DNA of 64,000 nucleotides from Geodermatophilus normandii (GCF_003182485.1 NZ_QGTX01000001.1:2868001-2932000), one strand, 5' to 3'. Shown: positions 16,279 to 27,065, counted from the stretch's first letter. Notes: a model not told the origin generated them from the letters alone. Program-made: numbers and translations.

Positions 16279-17264
16279 GCGCCGCGCTCCTCGATCGAGA
16301 CCCGCCGCTGCAGCCGGTCGAGCCACACCGCCACCGGCACGGCGAGCGCCGTCACCACCAGGGCGAGGGTCGTGCCGTAGCTGATCCGGCTGAGCTCGAA
16401 CGCATTGCTGTAGGCGTAGGTGCCGAGGACCTCCGTGGCGTTCGCCGGACCCCCTCCGGTCATCACGAAGACGATGTCGAAGACGGCGAAGCCGCCGATC
16501 AGCGTGAGCGCGGTGACCATGAGGAACACCGGCAGGATCTGCGGCAGCACCACGTGCCGCAGCCGCTGCAGGTAGCCCGCGCCGTCGAGCATCGCCGCCT
16601 CGACCTGCTCGTTGTCGACGTTGCGCAGCGCCGACAGGATGATCACGAAGACGAAGCCGGTGGCGGTCCAGATGGCGGTGCCGAGCACCGCGTAGAGGGC
16701 GGTGCCCGGGTCGCCCAGCCAGCCCCGCGTCAGCCCGTCGAGCCCCACCGCCTCGAGCCCGCGGTTGAGCCAGCCGCGGGTCGGCGCGTAGATCCAGCCC
16801 CAGACGACGCCGACCGCGACCTGCGGCAGCACGTAGGGCAGGAAGAAGACGACGCGGTAGAAGGTCGACCCGCGCCGCACCCCCCACAGCAGCAGGGCGA
16901 GCCCGAGGCCGATGACGAGGGGCCCGACGGTCCCCAGGACGATCCAGATGAGGTTGTGCCACGCGGCCGCCCACATCTGCCGGTCCTGGGCCAGCTCGGT
17001 GAGGTTGCCCAGTCCCACCCAGGGGGGCGTGGTGTCCAGGCCGTCGAAGTCGACGAAGACGTAGTAGACGGAGTTGAGCACCGGGAAGACGAGGAAGACC
17101 AGCATGAGCACCACCGCCGGCGCCACCAGCAGCACGCCGAGGCGCGCCTGCTGCCGGCGGGTGACGGCGGAGACCCCGGCCCGTCCGGGGCGCCGCCCCC
17201 GCCGGCGTGACCTCCCCGGCGAGGGCAGCGTCGCCGTCGCGGTGGGTGCCGGTGCCGCGGTCAC
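16275..17264 (-). CDS. sugar ABC transporter permease (MalF-like)
   Basis: The 329-residue protein starts at GTG 17264, 31 bases after the binding-protein stop. A basic, Arg-rich N-terminus of about 35 residues precedes six helices. The EAA loop is VEAAMLDGAGYLQRLRHVVLPQI. Together with the MalG-like partner it forms the membrane channel of a CUT1 importer. No ATPase gene is present in the operon, so a shared MsiK-type ATPase encoded elsewhere is expected, as in other actinobacteria. Confidence 0.92.
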   Translation of the reverse strand: MTAAPAPTATATLPSPGRSRRRGRRPGRAGVSAVTRRQQARLGVLLVAPAVVLMLVFLVFPVLNSVYYVFVDFDGLDTTPPWVGLGNLTELAQDRQMWAAAWHNLIWIVLGTVGPLVIGLGLALLLWGVRRGSTFYRVVFFLPYVLPQVAVGVVWGWIYAPTRGWLNRGLEAVGLDGLTRGWLGDPGTALYAVLGTAIWTATGFVFVIILSALRNVDNEQVEAAMLDGAGYLQRLRHVVLPQILPVFLMVTALTLIGGFAVFDIVFVMTGGGPANATEVLGTYAYSNAFELSRISYGTTLALVVTALAVPVAVWLDRLQRRVSIEERGA

Positions 17265-17295
17265 GCCGGCACCCGGGTGCCGGGGACGCCGCGGC

Positions 17296-18564
17296 TCACT
17301 GCTGCGACGCCGCCTGCATGGCGGCCGCCACCTCGGCCGGTGTCGACTGGCCGGTGAGCACCGCCTGCACGCCGTCGAACATCGCCTCGTTGAAGGCCTC
17401 GGGCATGAGGACGTCGATGTTGTAGCCGAGCTGGCCGCCGCCCTCGGAGAGCGCGGAGACGTCCTCGAGCACCTGGGCCAGCAGCGGGTCGACGTCGAGT
17501 CCCTCGGTGTCGATGGGCCGCGGCGGGATGGTCTGCAGGTTCTCCACCGACCACTGGCCGTGCTCCTCGGAGGCGAAGAAGTCCAGGAGCGCGACGGCGC
17601 CCTCGGGGTCGTCGGTGTTGGCGGCGATCATGGGCCCCGAGCCCAGCCCGGCGGCGAACACCCCCTCACCACCCGGCGCCGGGAAGGGCACGTACCCGGA
17701 CTCGAAGTCGGCACCGACGGCCAGGTCGTTGATGAACCAGCTGCCGGTGGGGATCATCGCGGCCTCACCGGAGAGGTACTGCGCCGTCATGGTGTCGTAG
17801 TCGACCGACACCGGTGACTCCCCGAGCCAGCCGTTGGCGTTGGCCTCCTGCCAGAAGGTCAGCGCGTCGACGACCTCGGGGGAGTCCCAGGACCGCTCGC
17901 CGGCGAACAGCGCCTCCATGCCGTCGGCGCCCACGGCGCTCGACAGCGCCATGCTGAGCAGGTGGCTGCCCGGCCAGGCGTCCTGGTCACCGAAGGCCAT
18001 CGGGACGACGCCGGCCTCGGTGAGGGTCCGGCACACGGCGCGGAGGTCGTCCAGGGTCCGCGGCGGGTCGATGCCGAGGTCCGCGAAGACGTCGGCGTTG
18101 TAGAAGAGCCCGACGGTCTCCATCTCACCGGGGATGCCGTACACCCTCCCGCCGTAGGTGACCCGCTCCTTGGCGAAGTCGTAGACCTCCCAGCCGTTCT
18201 CCTCGTAGGCGTCCGTGAGGTCGTAGAGCAGTCCTGCCTCGGCCAGGGCCCCGGCGAAAGCCGGCCCCGAACCGAAGCTGATGACGTCGGGGCCCTCCTC
18301 GGAGCGCAGCCGGGTCTGCAGGACGGTCCGCATGGTGTCGACGTCGAGCTGCTGCACCTCGACCTCGATGCCCGAGGACTCGGTGAAGTCGGCCAGGTGG
18401 TCCTCGAGCCGACTGAGCGACTCGGCGTCCTCGAGCTGCTCGATCAGGTACACCAGCGTGTTCTCCCCACCCCCACCGCCGTCGTCGGACGCCGACTGTC
18501 CGGTGCAGGCCGTCACCAGCAGGCACACGGCGGAACCCAGCAGGACCTTCGGGGAGATGCGCAC
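17296..18564 (-). CDS. sugar ABC transporter substrate-binding lipoprotein
   Basis: The 422-residue protein starts at ATG 18564. The signal peptide ends in LLVTAC, so it is a lipid-anchored binding protein. The mature part is a family 1 extracellular solute-binding fold (GPDVISFGSGPAFAGALAEAGLLYDLTD; YNADVFADLGIDPPRTLDDL; GEAAMIPTGSWFINDL), typical of oligosaccharide importers. Its exact sugar cannot be read from sequence. It leads the importer operon. There is no regulator gene next to it. Confidence 0.92.
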   Translation of the reverse strand: MRISPKVLLGSAVCLLVTACTGQSASDDGGGGGENTLVYLIEQLEDAESLSRLEDHLADFTESSGIEVEVQQLDVDTMRTVLQTRLRSEEGPDVISFGSGPAFAGALAEAGLLYDLTDAYEENGWEVYDFAKERVTYGGRVYGIPGEMETVGLFYNADVFADLGIDPPRTLDDLRAVCRTLTEAGVVPMAFGDQDAWPGSHLLSMALSSAVGADGMEALFAGERSWDSPEVVDALTFWQEANANGWLGESPVSVDYDTMTAQYLSGEAAMIPTGSWFINDLAVGADFESGYVPFPAPGGEGVFAAGLGSGPMIAANTDDPEGAVALLDFFASEEHGQWSVENLQTIPPRPIDTEGLDVDPLLAQVLEDVSALSEGGGQLGYNIDVLMPEAFNEAMFDGVQAVLTGQSTPAEVAAAMQAASQQ

Positions 18565-18903
18565 GGGTGGGGCCCCCTCGACGACGTCGTCCGGAACCGC
18601 GCGGGGCGCGGGCGGGCATCGTCCGTCGGGGTGAGACGCGACGTCAAGGAACCACTCCGTCCGCTACGCGTCGCCCGTGACCGGCCCCCCGCACGGCCGG
18701 TCGTCCCGGCGCCGGGCCGAGCCGCGGGGACCACCGGCAGGACGAGGCCGCCGAGGGTGCCCGACGCCGCGCCGGCCGCGGCGGCTGCGCAGGTCCCAGC
18801 CGGCCGGGCCCCGGAGGCGCCCGTCGCGATCGGCGCCTGGACGCGGGAGGGGACGGACCCGAGCACGAGCGCCGGTCCGGCGAGGGTGGGCACGCCGGTC
18901 GCG

Positions 18904-18940
18904 GTCAGCCCCAGCCGGCAGGTCCACCGGTGGGGCTGAC
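18904..18940. terminator. stem-loop, 10-bp arms
   Basis: GTCAGCCCCA (18904-18913) pairs with TGGGGCTGAC (18931-18940) around a 17-base loop. There is no T-run. Together with the next palindrome it may end transcription from the DUF6653 gene. Confidence 0.4.
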
Positions 18941-18958
18941 CGCCGGCACCGTCAGCGC

Positions 18959-19000
18959 CGTGCCGACCGACCCGACGAGGTCGTCGGGTCGGTCGGCACG
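18959..19000. repeat. perfect 20-bp inverted repeat with 2-base centre
   Basis: The arms 18959-18978 and 18981-19000 are exact reverse complements separated by GG. The DNA could extrude a cruciform or form a very stable RNA hairpin. It lies 129 bases past the DUF6653 stop with no T-run after it on either strand. It may be a terminator-like element or a palindromic protein-binding site. Confidence 0.9.
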
Positions 19001-19128
19001 AGCGACACGCAGGACCCGCCTGCGTCCGGCCTGGACGGCGCCGGAGGCCAGCAGGAGGACGTCGGCGGCCGTCCCGGTGAGCCCGGCAGCGCGGGCCCAC
19101 GGACGCGCCCGCGCCGGGTCCGGGCCGG

Positions 19129-19650
19129 TCACCGCTGCGACGTCCCCGGTCCCGCGGGGCCGCCGGGCGCCCCGGCCGGCACGACGTCGTCGTGGAGGAT
19201 GGCCATCCGGTCGAGGAACCAGACCTTCCCGGACATCTGGACCGCCAGTCCGAACAGGACCATCCACCCGTTCCGCACGGCCAGGCCCCTCACCACGAAC
19301 GGCACGCCCAGTGTGCTGAGCGCTGCCAGCACGTTCGGCGCGACCCGGTGCCGCGCGGGGACGGGGACCTGCCGCCGCTGCGCCCAGTGCGTCTCGCCCA
19401 GCACCGACCTCGACGCCCAGTGGTCCAGCGAGCGCGGTGGCGGGAACGCCCGGGGGTCGACCGCGGTCCAGGCACACACCGCGGCCACCGGGACGAGTGA
19501 CCACCACCCGATCCGGGTCCGGCTCCAGATCGCGACGGCGAGCAGGGGCGGGATCGGGATCCGCGTGTAGACGCTCCACGGGTTGGCGTGGCGCTGCCAC
19601 GCGTCCCCCTCGAGCCCGAACGCCCTGGCCATCCTGGTGTCCATCGCCAT
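19129..19650 (-). CDS. DUF6653-family membrane protein
   Basis: The 173-residue protein starts at ATG 19650, eight bases after GAGGAGG. It begins MAMDTRMARAFGLEGDAWQRHANPWSVYTR cut into the pattern (R)xFGLxxxxWxRHANPWSVxTR that marks the DUF6653 family. Hydrophobic stretches near residues 33-65 and 120-145 suggest two to four membrane segments, and WFLDRMAILHDD lies near the end. The function of the family is unknown. It stands alone between the YbjQ gene and a hairpin-rich gap. Confidence 0.75.
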   Translation of the reverse strand: MAMDTRMARAFGLEGDAWQRHANPWSVYTRIPIPPLLAVAIWSRTRIGWWSLVPVAAVCAWTAVDPRAFPPPRSLDHWASRSVLGETHWAQRRQVPVPARHRVAPNVLAALSTLGVPFVVRGLAVRNGWMVLFGLAVQMSGKVWFLDRMAILHDDVVPAGAPGGPAGPGTSQR

Positions 19651-19702
19651 GCCGGGTGCCTCCTCGCCTGCCTGCCCGATCACGCCGCGGTCCCGGCGCC
19701 GG

Positions 19703-21645
<1,943 letters not shown>

Positions 21646-21696
21646 GGGCCCGGGCCGGACGCGGCAGGGCCCAGCGCGACCCGAGCCTCTCCGGGC

Positions 21697-21870
21697 TCAG
21701 GCGGTGCGGTCGGCCCGGGCGGAGACGACGGCCTGCTCGCGGTCGGGGAACGGCCCCGCCGTGCGGCCGTCGGCGCGGCGTGTCCAGCGGTAGCCGTCCG
21801 GGGCCTCCTCGATGAGGTAGCCCTCCGGGTCGGCCGGCCCGTGACCGGGCCGTTCGTACGGATCGGTCAC
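21697..21870 (-). CDS. small protein of 57 residues, unknown
   Basis: GTG 21870 follows GGAGG and overlaps the stop of the GDPD gene (GTGA), which supports real translation. The product VTDPYERPGHGPADPEGYLI... is acidic then mixed, with the pattern GYRWTRRADGRTAGPFPDREQAV that may fold as a small beta-sheet. No family was recognised. Confidence 0.6.
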   Translation of the reverse strand: MTDPYERPGHGPADPEGYLIEEAPDGYRWTRRADGRTAGPFPDREQAVVSARADRTA

Positions 21871-23180
21871 GAGACCTCCACGTGCCGGAAGCGGACCTCG
21901 GCGCGTGCGCTGCCGAGGTGGACGACGGGCACGGGCCGGTGGGTGGCGTCCGCGACGGTCAGGACCCTCCCGGCGGTGCCCGCCCGCACCGCGAGGTCCG
22001 AGCCGGTGACGGTGATCCGGAGCGGGGCGTAGCTGCCCGTCCGGACCCCTGCCGGCGAGGACGCCAGGAGCGTGGGGACCCCGTCGGTGACCCGGTGGAC
22101 CTCCAGGTCGCCGTCGGCACGGAGGAGGACGAGGTAGCCGTCGACCCCGGGCGACGGGCCGTCCGGCGGCCGGTACGGGTGGTCGTCGGTGGTCAGCAGG
22201 ACCGACCCCCAGTACGTGCGGCGGTCGGTGCGGCGGTCGAGGGGGAGGTCGAGGCGCAGGTCGAGGCGCAGCGTGAACGCGGCCGGGTCCGGTGGGGTCA
22301 GGAAGCCCATCAGCGTGGAGGTGGCGGTGTCGGAGACGTCGGGGCTCCACGAGCCGTCGGCGGAGAACCGGCCGCGGCCGGTGTCCGGCTGCATCCCCGG
22401 CAGCCAGACCCGGCGGGCGAACAGGTCCGACGTCCGGCCCGCGTCCCCCGCGACGTAGACCGGGTCGTCGGAGAAGACCGCGTCCACGCCGCAGGCGACG
22501 ACGGCGTCCCGCTCGGAGCGGCGGTCGACGGTGTAGCAGGCCACCTCGATCCCGGCCGCGTGCGCCCGGGCGCAGACCTCCGGGGTGACGAGGGCGGCGT
22601 CCAGGCCGATCCAGCCGATACCCTCGGCGGCGGCCCGGGCCACGTCGGTGCTCCCGAGCCAGACGACGTCCCATCCCCGCGAGCGCGCCAGCCGGCAGTC
22701 GGCCAGCGAGTAGGACTGCAGCAGCACGGACGCCGGGTCGATGCCGTGCCGGTCGAGGGCCTCGGTCATGGGACCCATGGCGTCGCTGCCCTTGGCCTCG
22801 GCGCAGAGCAGGACGCGGTTGCCGAACTCGGCGAGCACCTCGTCGAACAGCGGGGGGCGGAGCCCGTCGGGCCAGCCGCCGCCGAGGGTGACCGCGGCGT
22901 CGATGTCGAGCCGCTTCCACGACTCCGCCGTGTGGTCCGCGACGTTGCCGCTGGAGGTGGTCATCCGGTCCACGGTGCCGTCGTGCATGACGCCGAGGGC
23001 GCCGTCGGCCAGTGTGTGCACGTCCTGCTCGATGACCGGCAGGCCCTGGTCCACCGCCATCCGGTAGCCCTCCATCGTGTGCTCGGGCACCTGCAGGGAC
23101 CCGCCGCGGTGGGCGATGACGAACGGGCGGCGCAGGTCGGCGAAGGCCACGCGACGGCCCTGCCCGCGCTCCTCAGGCAC
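21867..23180 (-). CDS. glycerophosphodiester phosphodiesterase with C-terminal beta-sandwich
   Basis: GDPD domain at residues about 20-255: FVIAHRGGSLQVPEHT, the metal-binding EQDVH, MHDGTVDRMT and CAEAKG, then CYTVDR near the end. It should hydrolyse glycerophosphodiesters to glycerol-3-phosphate and an alcohol. Residues 265-437 form a LamG/DUF1080-like jelly-roll (SVLLTTDDHPYRPPDG; VRFRHVEVS), perhaps a binding module. There is no signal peptide. GTG 23180 sits within 5 bases of the stop of the broken DUF1080 gene. GTG 23150 (VAFADLRRPF, with AGGG seven bases before) is an equally good start. The downstream 57-aa gene overlaps its stop. Confidence 0.85.
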   Translation of the reverse strand: MPEERGQGRRVAFADLRRPFVIAHRGGSLQVPEHTMEGYRMAVDQGLPVIEQDVHTLADGALGVMHDGTVDRMTTSSGNVADHTAESWKRLDIDAAVTLGGGWPDGLRPPLFDEVLAEFGNRVLLCAEAKGSDAMGPMTEALDRHGIDPASVLLQSYSLADCRLARSRGWDVVWLGSTDVARAAAEGIGWIGLDAALVTPEVCARAHAAGIEVACYTVDRRSERDAVVACGVDAVFSDDPVYVAGDAGRTSDLFARRVWLPGMQPDTGRGRFSADGSWSPDVSDTATSTLMGFLTPPDPAAFTLRLDLRLDLPLDRRTDRRTYWGSVLLTTDDHPYRPPDGPSPGVDGYLVLLRADGDLEVHRVTDGVPTLLASSPAGVRTGSYAPLRITVTGSDLAVRAGTAGRVLTVADATHRPVPVVHLGSARAEVRFRHVEVS

Positions 23181-23965
23181 CCGGACCGGCCTCGTCGAGC
23201 CGCACCGGGACCGCCCCGTCCGGTGGCGGCCCGCCTGCCGCCGCGCCGCGCCTCACGCGGAGGTCCCGGAACCGGATCCGGCCGGGCCGCCCGTGGACCT
23301 GGGGCGCGAGGGACCCGCTGCGCCGCGGGCGCTGGTGTGGTCGTCGACCGGTACCCCGTTGAGGATCACCGCGATCCTGGCCCCGACGTCTCGACGAGGC
23401 AGGTGTCCCACTGCCCCGGCGGGCGGACCGGGCACCCCGTGACGGCCTGCTGCCCGTGGACGGCGCCGGTCGCGTGGACGCCCGGACCCAGGGGAGTCCC
23501 CGTGGCGAGGTCGTCGACCTCGATCTCGTGTCCCTGCCGGTCGGCCTCCTCCAGCGGGCTCGGCGCCGCCGGTCCGGGCGTGCGGACGTGGACCCCGGAG
23601 TCGTCGCCCGCGGCCCGCTCGCGCCACTCGATCCAGGACGAGGCGTCGGCGAACTGTCCCCCGACGTGGTGGTGGACGCCGTAGCCCTCCTCGGTCTCCA
23701 GCAACGACCCCAGGTGCTCCACGGTGGGGGAGCTCCCCGGACGGCCGACCCTCGCCCCGTCCACACAGACGCCGTTCACGGGTTCCCGGTCCAGGACGGG
23801 TACCGGGCGCCGGGGTCCGAGCCCGGGGTGCCCGACGTGGTGACCACGTCGCGGACGCCGAGCGGACCGGCGAGCTCGTTGGTGCGGCGCAGGTCGTCGG
23901 CGTGCTCCGGCCTGATGCCGGGCAGCGGTTTGAGCGGGTTGCCGGCTCCAGGTCACCGCAGGTCG
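23173..23965 (-). pseudogene. broken DUF1080 (3-keto-disaccharide hydrolase-like) gene
   Basis: Pieces of one protein appear in successive frames. LKPLPGIRPEHADDLRRTNELAG (about 23965-23800, shown in part) is followed by a second frame with GVHHHVGGQFADASSWIEWR, GDDSGVHVRTPGP, TGAVHGQQAV and PPGQWDT. A third frame has RIAVILNGVPVDDH and a fourth IRFRDLRVRR, ending at 23173. This is the order of motifs in a DUF1080 jelly-roll (NSGVF(V)R, TGA(I)YG, PPGEWN, V(W)LNGV, G(x)IRFRN). Each step fits the loss of one base, so at least three indels lie in 0.8 kb. That many suggests real decay, though assembly error cannot be excluded. The 5' end and start are not identifiable. Confidence 0.65.
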
Positions 23966-23987
23966 CCGTCGGCAGGTCCGGCGCGCC

Positions 23988-24269
23988 TCAGAACGCCGCG
24001 AGCGCCTCTGCCGTCAACGTCCCTGAGCCATCGACCGTGACGTGCCAGACCCTCACGTCCTTGCCCCCGAGGTGGTCCTTCTCGTGGAAGACGACCTTGT
24101 CGTCCAGTTTGCGACCGTGGCCCCGCACCAGGAGGTGCTGGTCCTTGAAGGCGACGGTGAACTCCGCGTCGTCGATGAACGCGTCCAGCGTCGTCAGCGA
24201 GCCGTCCGCGACGGACGTCACGCGGTAGGGAACGCCGGAGATGACGGTCTGCCTGATGTCACCGGTCAT
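23988..24269 (-). CDS. small hypothetical protein of 93 residues
   Basis: ATG 24269 is preceded by GAGGG at a good distance. The product has no signal or membrane segment and looks like an alternating beta-strand protein (TVISGVPYRVTSV; EFTVAFKDQHLLVRGHG; VRVWHVTVDGSGTL). No family was recognised. It stands between the broken DUF1080 gene and the WS/DGAT gene, on the same strand. Confidence 0.65.
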   Translation of the reverse strand: MTGDIRQTVISGVPYRVTSVADGSLTTLDAFIDDAEFTVAFKDQHLLVRGHGRKLDDKVVFHEKDHLGGKDVRVWHVTVDGSGTLTAEALAAF

Positions 24270-24587
24270 GGGATGCCCTCGTCTCGGGTCGACTGTCCGA
24301 CCGTGGTCGGAGCGCCCAGCCTGTCGCTGATCACCTCCGCTGTCCATGGGCGCCGTGGACGGCGTGCCGTGCGCCGGCTCGTCGGAGTCGCACCCATCAC
24401 CCGGTGGTGGACACCGGGTTCCTGAGTGCCCCGTCGCACGGACGGGGCCCGCAGGACCCCGGGAGGAGGCGGGGTGCCGGTACGCGTCGTGGCGCGTTCG
24501 ACCACGGTGGAGGCGGCGTGGTCGTCCCGGTAGCCGGGCCTCCGGCTGCGGCCGGTGGTGCGGCTCCTCGCTGGTGTGTGCTGCCCG
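24270..24587. other. 318-base intergenic region
   Basis: It lies between the WS/DGAT stop and the 93-aa gene start. A 7-bp hairpin at 24429-24447 is the only structure noted. No convincing ORF or promoter was seen. Confidence 0.4.
24429..24447 (-). terminator. possible terminator hairpin after WS/DGAT gene
   Basis: CCCCGTC (24429-24435) pairs with GACGGGG (24441-24447) around GCACG. It is 141 bases past the acyltransferase stop and has no T-run. Confidence 0.4.
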
Positions 24588-25982
24588 TCAGGACTCCAGG
24601 GCGAGTGCCTGCTCGAGCTCGGCCACGGCCTCGCCGGTGTAGACGGCGAGTTTCTGGAGGTGGGGGACGGTGTCGCGGCAGCCGGTGAACCCGATGTGCA
24701 TCTGGCCTGCGTAGCTGAACAACGTGATGTTCAGGGCGAGACCGTGGCTCACGATCGAGGCCGGGTACATCGCCACCACGCGGGCCCCGGCGAAGTAGAG
24801 CGGCTCGGGCGGCCCGGGCACGTTGGAGACGACCACGTTGAAGAGGACCCGCGGCGTGCCGAGCCCGGTGATGGCGCCGAGCGTCTGGAGTCCGACGGGC
24901 GCCATGAGCGTCTGGCTGTAGGCCGTGATGGCCTCCGGGGTCATCCCCACGAACTGGTTCTTGGCCTCGGTCGTCGATGCGTGGACCGCCCGCAGCCGCT
25001 CTACCGGGTCGGCGACGTCGGTTGCCATCGAGGCCAGCAGGGCGCCGACGGCGTTGCCGCCGCCCGGGTCGTCCTCGGGACGGATGTTCACCGGGACGAA
25101 CGCGACCAGAGGGGCATCCGGCAGCTCGCCCAGCTCGAGCAGGTATCTCCGGATGCCTCCGCCGCAGGCTGCCAGGGCGATGTCGTTGAGCTTGGTCCCG
25201 CTGGCCCCGGCCAGACGCTTGAGTCGCGCCAGCGGGTACTGCTGCGTGGCGAAGCGACGGTTGCGGGTGATCCGCTCGTTGAACGGGGTGTTGGGTGCCT
25301 GGAAGGTGCCGACCAGCGGGCCGCGGTTCCACGTGAGCCTGGTGAGCGCGCGGGTCAGCGGGCCGAGCGCACGGGCAGCCTGGCCGGCGGAGCGGAGCAG
25401 GCCCGCCGGGTCCGCCCACGAGGCGGCGAGGTCGTCCGAGGCGGCCGAGGTCTTGAGCGGGACGTCGTAGAACAGGCGCGACTGCGCGCTGTCCGGGTCG
25501 GTGGTGAAGGCGCGCTCATGGGCCTTCGTGAGCGTGTAGCCGTCCACGAGGGAGTGGTGCACCTTCACGAACAGCGCGAAGCCGCCGTCCTCGAGCCCCT
25601 CGATGACGTGCAGCTCCCACAGGGGTTTGGACAGGTCGAGGGGGCTGGCGTGCAGCCGGGCGACGAGGGTGCCGAGCTCGCGCTCGTCGCCGGGGGCGGG
25701 CACGGCGGTGCGGCGTACGTGGTAGTCGAGGTCGAACTTCTCGTCCTCGACCCACGCGTGCAGGGGGTTGTACTGGAACCAGGGCGTGGCGAGCCTGAGA
25801 TTCCAGGGGCTGACGACCGACGGTGCGGCTCGGAGCCGCTCGTGGATCCCGCGCAGGTACTCGGGCGGCGCGTCCTCGGGCGGCTGCAAGCGGATCAGGG
25901 TGCCGACGTGTTGCGGTGCCTCCCGCGTCTCGGCATAGAGGAAACCCGCGTCCGCGGGGCTGAGAGGTCGTGGGCGTGCCAT
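24588..25982 (-). CDS. wax ester synthase/diacylglycerol acyltransferase (WS/DGAT)
   Basis: The 464-residue protein starts at ATG 25982 with AAGGAG at ideal spacing. The acyltransferase motif HHSLVDG is near residue 139; family signatures PLSPADAGFLYAE at the start, NDIALAACGGGIRRYL, PVNIRPEDD and FNVVVSNVPGPPEPLY are present. It should esterify acyl-CoA with diacylglycerol or a fatty alcohol, making triacylglycerol or wax storage lipid. The divergent enoyl-CoA hydratase shares a 188-base promoter region, so opposite directions of fatty-acid metabolism may be co-regulated. Confidence 0.92.
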   Translation of the reverse strand: MARPRPLSPADAGFLYAETREAPQHVGTLIRLQPPEDAPPEYLRGIHERLRAAPSVVSPWNLRLATPWFQYNPLHAWVEDEKFDLDYHVRRTAVPAPGDERELGTLVARLHASPLDLSKPLWELHVIEGLEDGGFALFVKVHHSLVDGYTLTKAHERAFTTDPDSAQSRLFYDVPLKTSAASDDLAASWADPAGLLRSAGQAARALGPLTRALTRLTWNRGPLVGTFQAPNTPFNERITRNRRFATQQYPLARLKRLAGASGTKLNDIALAACGGGIRRYLLELGELPDAPLVAFVPVNIRPEDDPGGGNAVGALLASMATDVADPVERLRAVHASTTEAKNQFVGMTPEAITAYSQTLMAPVGLQTLGAITGLGTPRVLFNVVVSNVPGPPEPLYFAGARVVAMYPASIVSHGLALNITLFSYAGQMHIGFTGCRDTVPHLQKLAVYTGEAVAELEQALALES

Positions 25983-26170
25983 GGGGAGCTCCTTCCACCC
26001 GCCTGGACGGCAGGCGTGTGTACGGATCGTCGTCCCGCTCCCCGAGCGACGGCTACACCGGAGCGGGGACGGTGGGCGGCCACCCCTCCGTCCGGGATGG
26101 CCGGGGTGCATCCTCCGTGCATCGATCACGGCCGACGTGGGTGGAGCTGCACGGCGGCGGAGGAGGGGTC

Positions 26171-26959
26171 ATGGACGACGCACACCGGCGGGTGAGCTGG
26201 GAGGTGACCGACGGGGTCGCCCACGTCCGACTGGACCGCCCGGAGAAGCTGAACGCGCTGGACTCGCCGATGTTCGAGGCGCTGGTCGCCGCGGGGTCGG
26301 AGCTGGTCGACCGCGAGGACGTCGGTGCTGTCGTCCTCAGCGGTGAGGGGCGGGCCTTCTGCGCCGGCCTCGACTTCGGCGAGTTCGCCGCCATGCGTGA
26401 CCGGCAGGGACCGCGGGCCGACGCCATGAGGCCCGCGCTGGGTGCGGCGCGGGCCCGCGGGCAGCAGGCCGCGCACGTGTGGTCGCTCGTCCCGGCGCCG
26501 GTGCTGGCGGCGGTGCACGGGGTCGCGTTCGGCGGTGGCCTGCAGATCGCTCTGGGTGCCGACATCCGGATCGTCGTTCCGGACGCGCGGCTGTCGGTCA
26601 TGGAGATCCGGTGGGGCATCGTCCCGGACATGACCGGCACGCAGGTCCTGCCCGAGTTGGTGGGGCGTGATGTGGCGAAGGAACTGGCGCTGACCGGCCG
26701 TGAGGTGACGGGCGAGGAGGCCGTGGCGTTGGGGCTGGCGACCCGCCAGGCTGCCGATCCCCTCACGGCGGCGCTCGCGCTCGCCCGCGAGATCGCGGGC
26801 CACAGCCGACGTGCGACGCGCCACGTCAAGCGGCTCATGGACCTCGCCGGGCGGGTGGACCTCGAGGAGGGCTTCCAGGCCGAGCAGGACGCCATGCGGG
26901 AGCTGGTCGGCTCCCCGGAGCAGGTCGCGGTGGTGGAGCGGAGACTCGCCGGTCGGTGA
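26171..26959 (+). CDS. enoyl-CoA hydratase/isomerase (crotonase) family protein
   Basis: The 262-residue protein starts at ATG 26171 after GGAGGAGGGG. Crotonase core: VRLDRPEKLNALDSPM, GEGRAFCAGLDFGEF (oxyanion hole), VHGVAFGGGLQIALGADIR (second oxyanion-hole strand). The position of the usual second catalytic Glu holds VMEIRWGIVPDMTGTQ, where Asp in PDM may act as in enoyl-CoA isomerases. It probably hydrates or isomerises acyl-CoA in beta-oxidation, but crotonase function cannot be set from sequence alone. Confidence 0.88.
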   Translation: MDDAHRRVSWEVTDGVAHVRLDRPEKLNALDSPMFEALVAAGSELVDREDVGAVVLSGEGRAFCAGLDFGEFAAMRDRQGPRADAMRPALGAARARGQQAAHVWSLVPAPVLAAVHGVAFGGGLQIALGADIRIVVPDARLSVMEIRWGIVPDMTGTQVLPELVGRDVAKELALTGREVTGEEAVALGLATRQAADPLTAALALAREIAGHSRRATRHVKRLMDLAGRVDLEEGFQAEQDAMRELVGSPEQVAVVERRLAGR

Positions 26960-27000
26960 CCGTCCCGGCGCCGGTCATCGGACGTGGATCGCGACGTCGC

Positions 27001-27027
27001 GTCCCGGCCGATCCCCGGGGCCGGGAC
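27001..27027 (+). terminator. hairpin after enoyl-CoA hydratase gene
   Basis: GTCCCGGCC (27001-27009) pairs with GGCCGGGAC (27019-27027). It begins 41 bases after the stop codon. It is a GC-rich intrinsic-type hairpin without a T-run. Confidence 0.5.
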
Positions 27028-27065
27028 ACCGGTGGCCGTCGTGCGCGCCGGGGTCAGGCCTTCTC

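Larger units (their letters stand above)
18565..19128. other. 564-base intergenic region with two hairpins and possible coding remnants
   Basis: This stretch lies between the DUF6653 gene end and the ABC operon start (both minus strand). It contains the stem-loop at 18904-18940 and the long palindrome at 18959-19000. The minus strand has hydrophobic, gene-like scraps in two frames (AAGLTGTAADVLLLASGAVQAG near 19060; TLAGPALVLGSV and GTLGGLVLPVVPAA near 18740-18900) but no continuous frame, which might be a decayed membrane-protein gene. The sequence nearest 18565 should hold the ABC promoter; no clear one was seen. Confidence 0.4.

Noticed and set aside
18513-19600. Long frames on both strands in the gap before the ABC operon
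   Set aside because: They change frame, are Arg/Pro-rich and lack starts with ribosome-binding sites. Only a weak hint of a decayed membrane gene remains.
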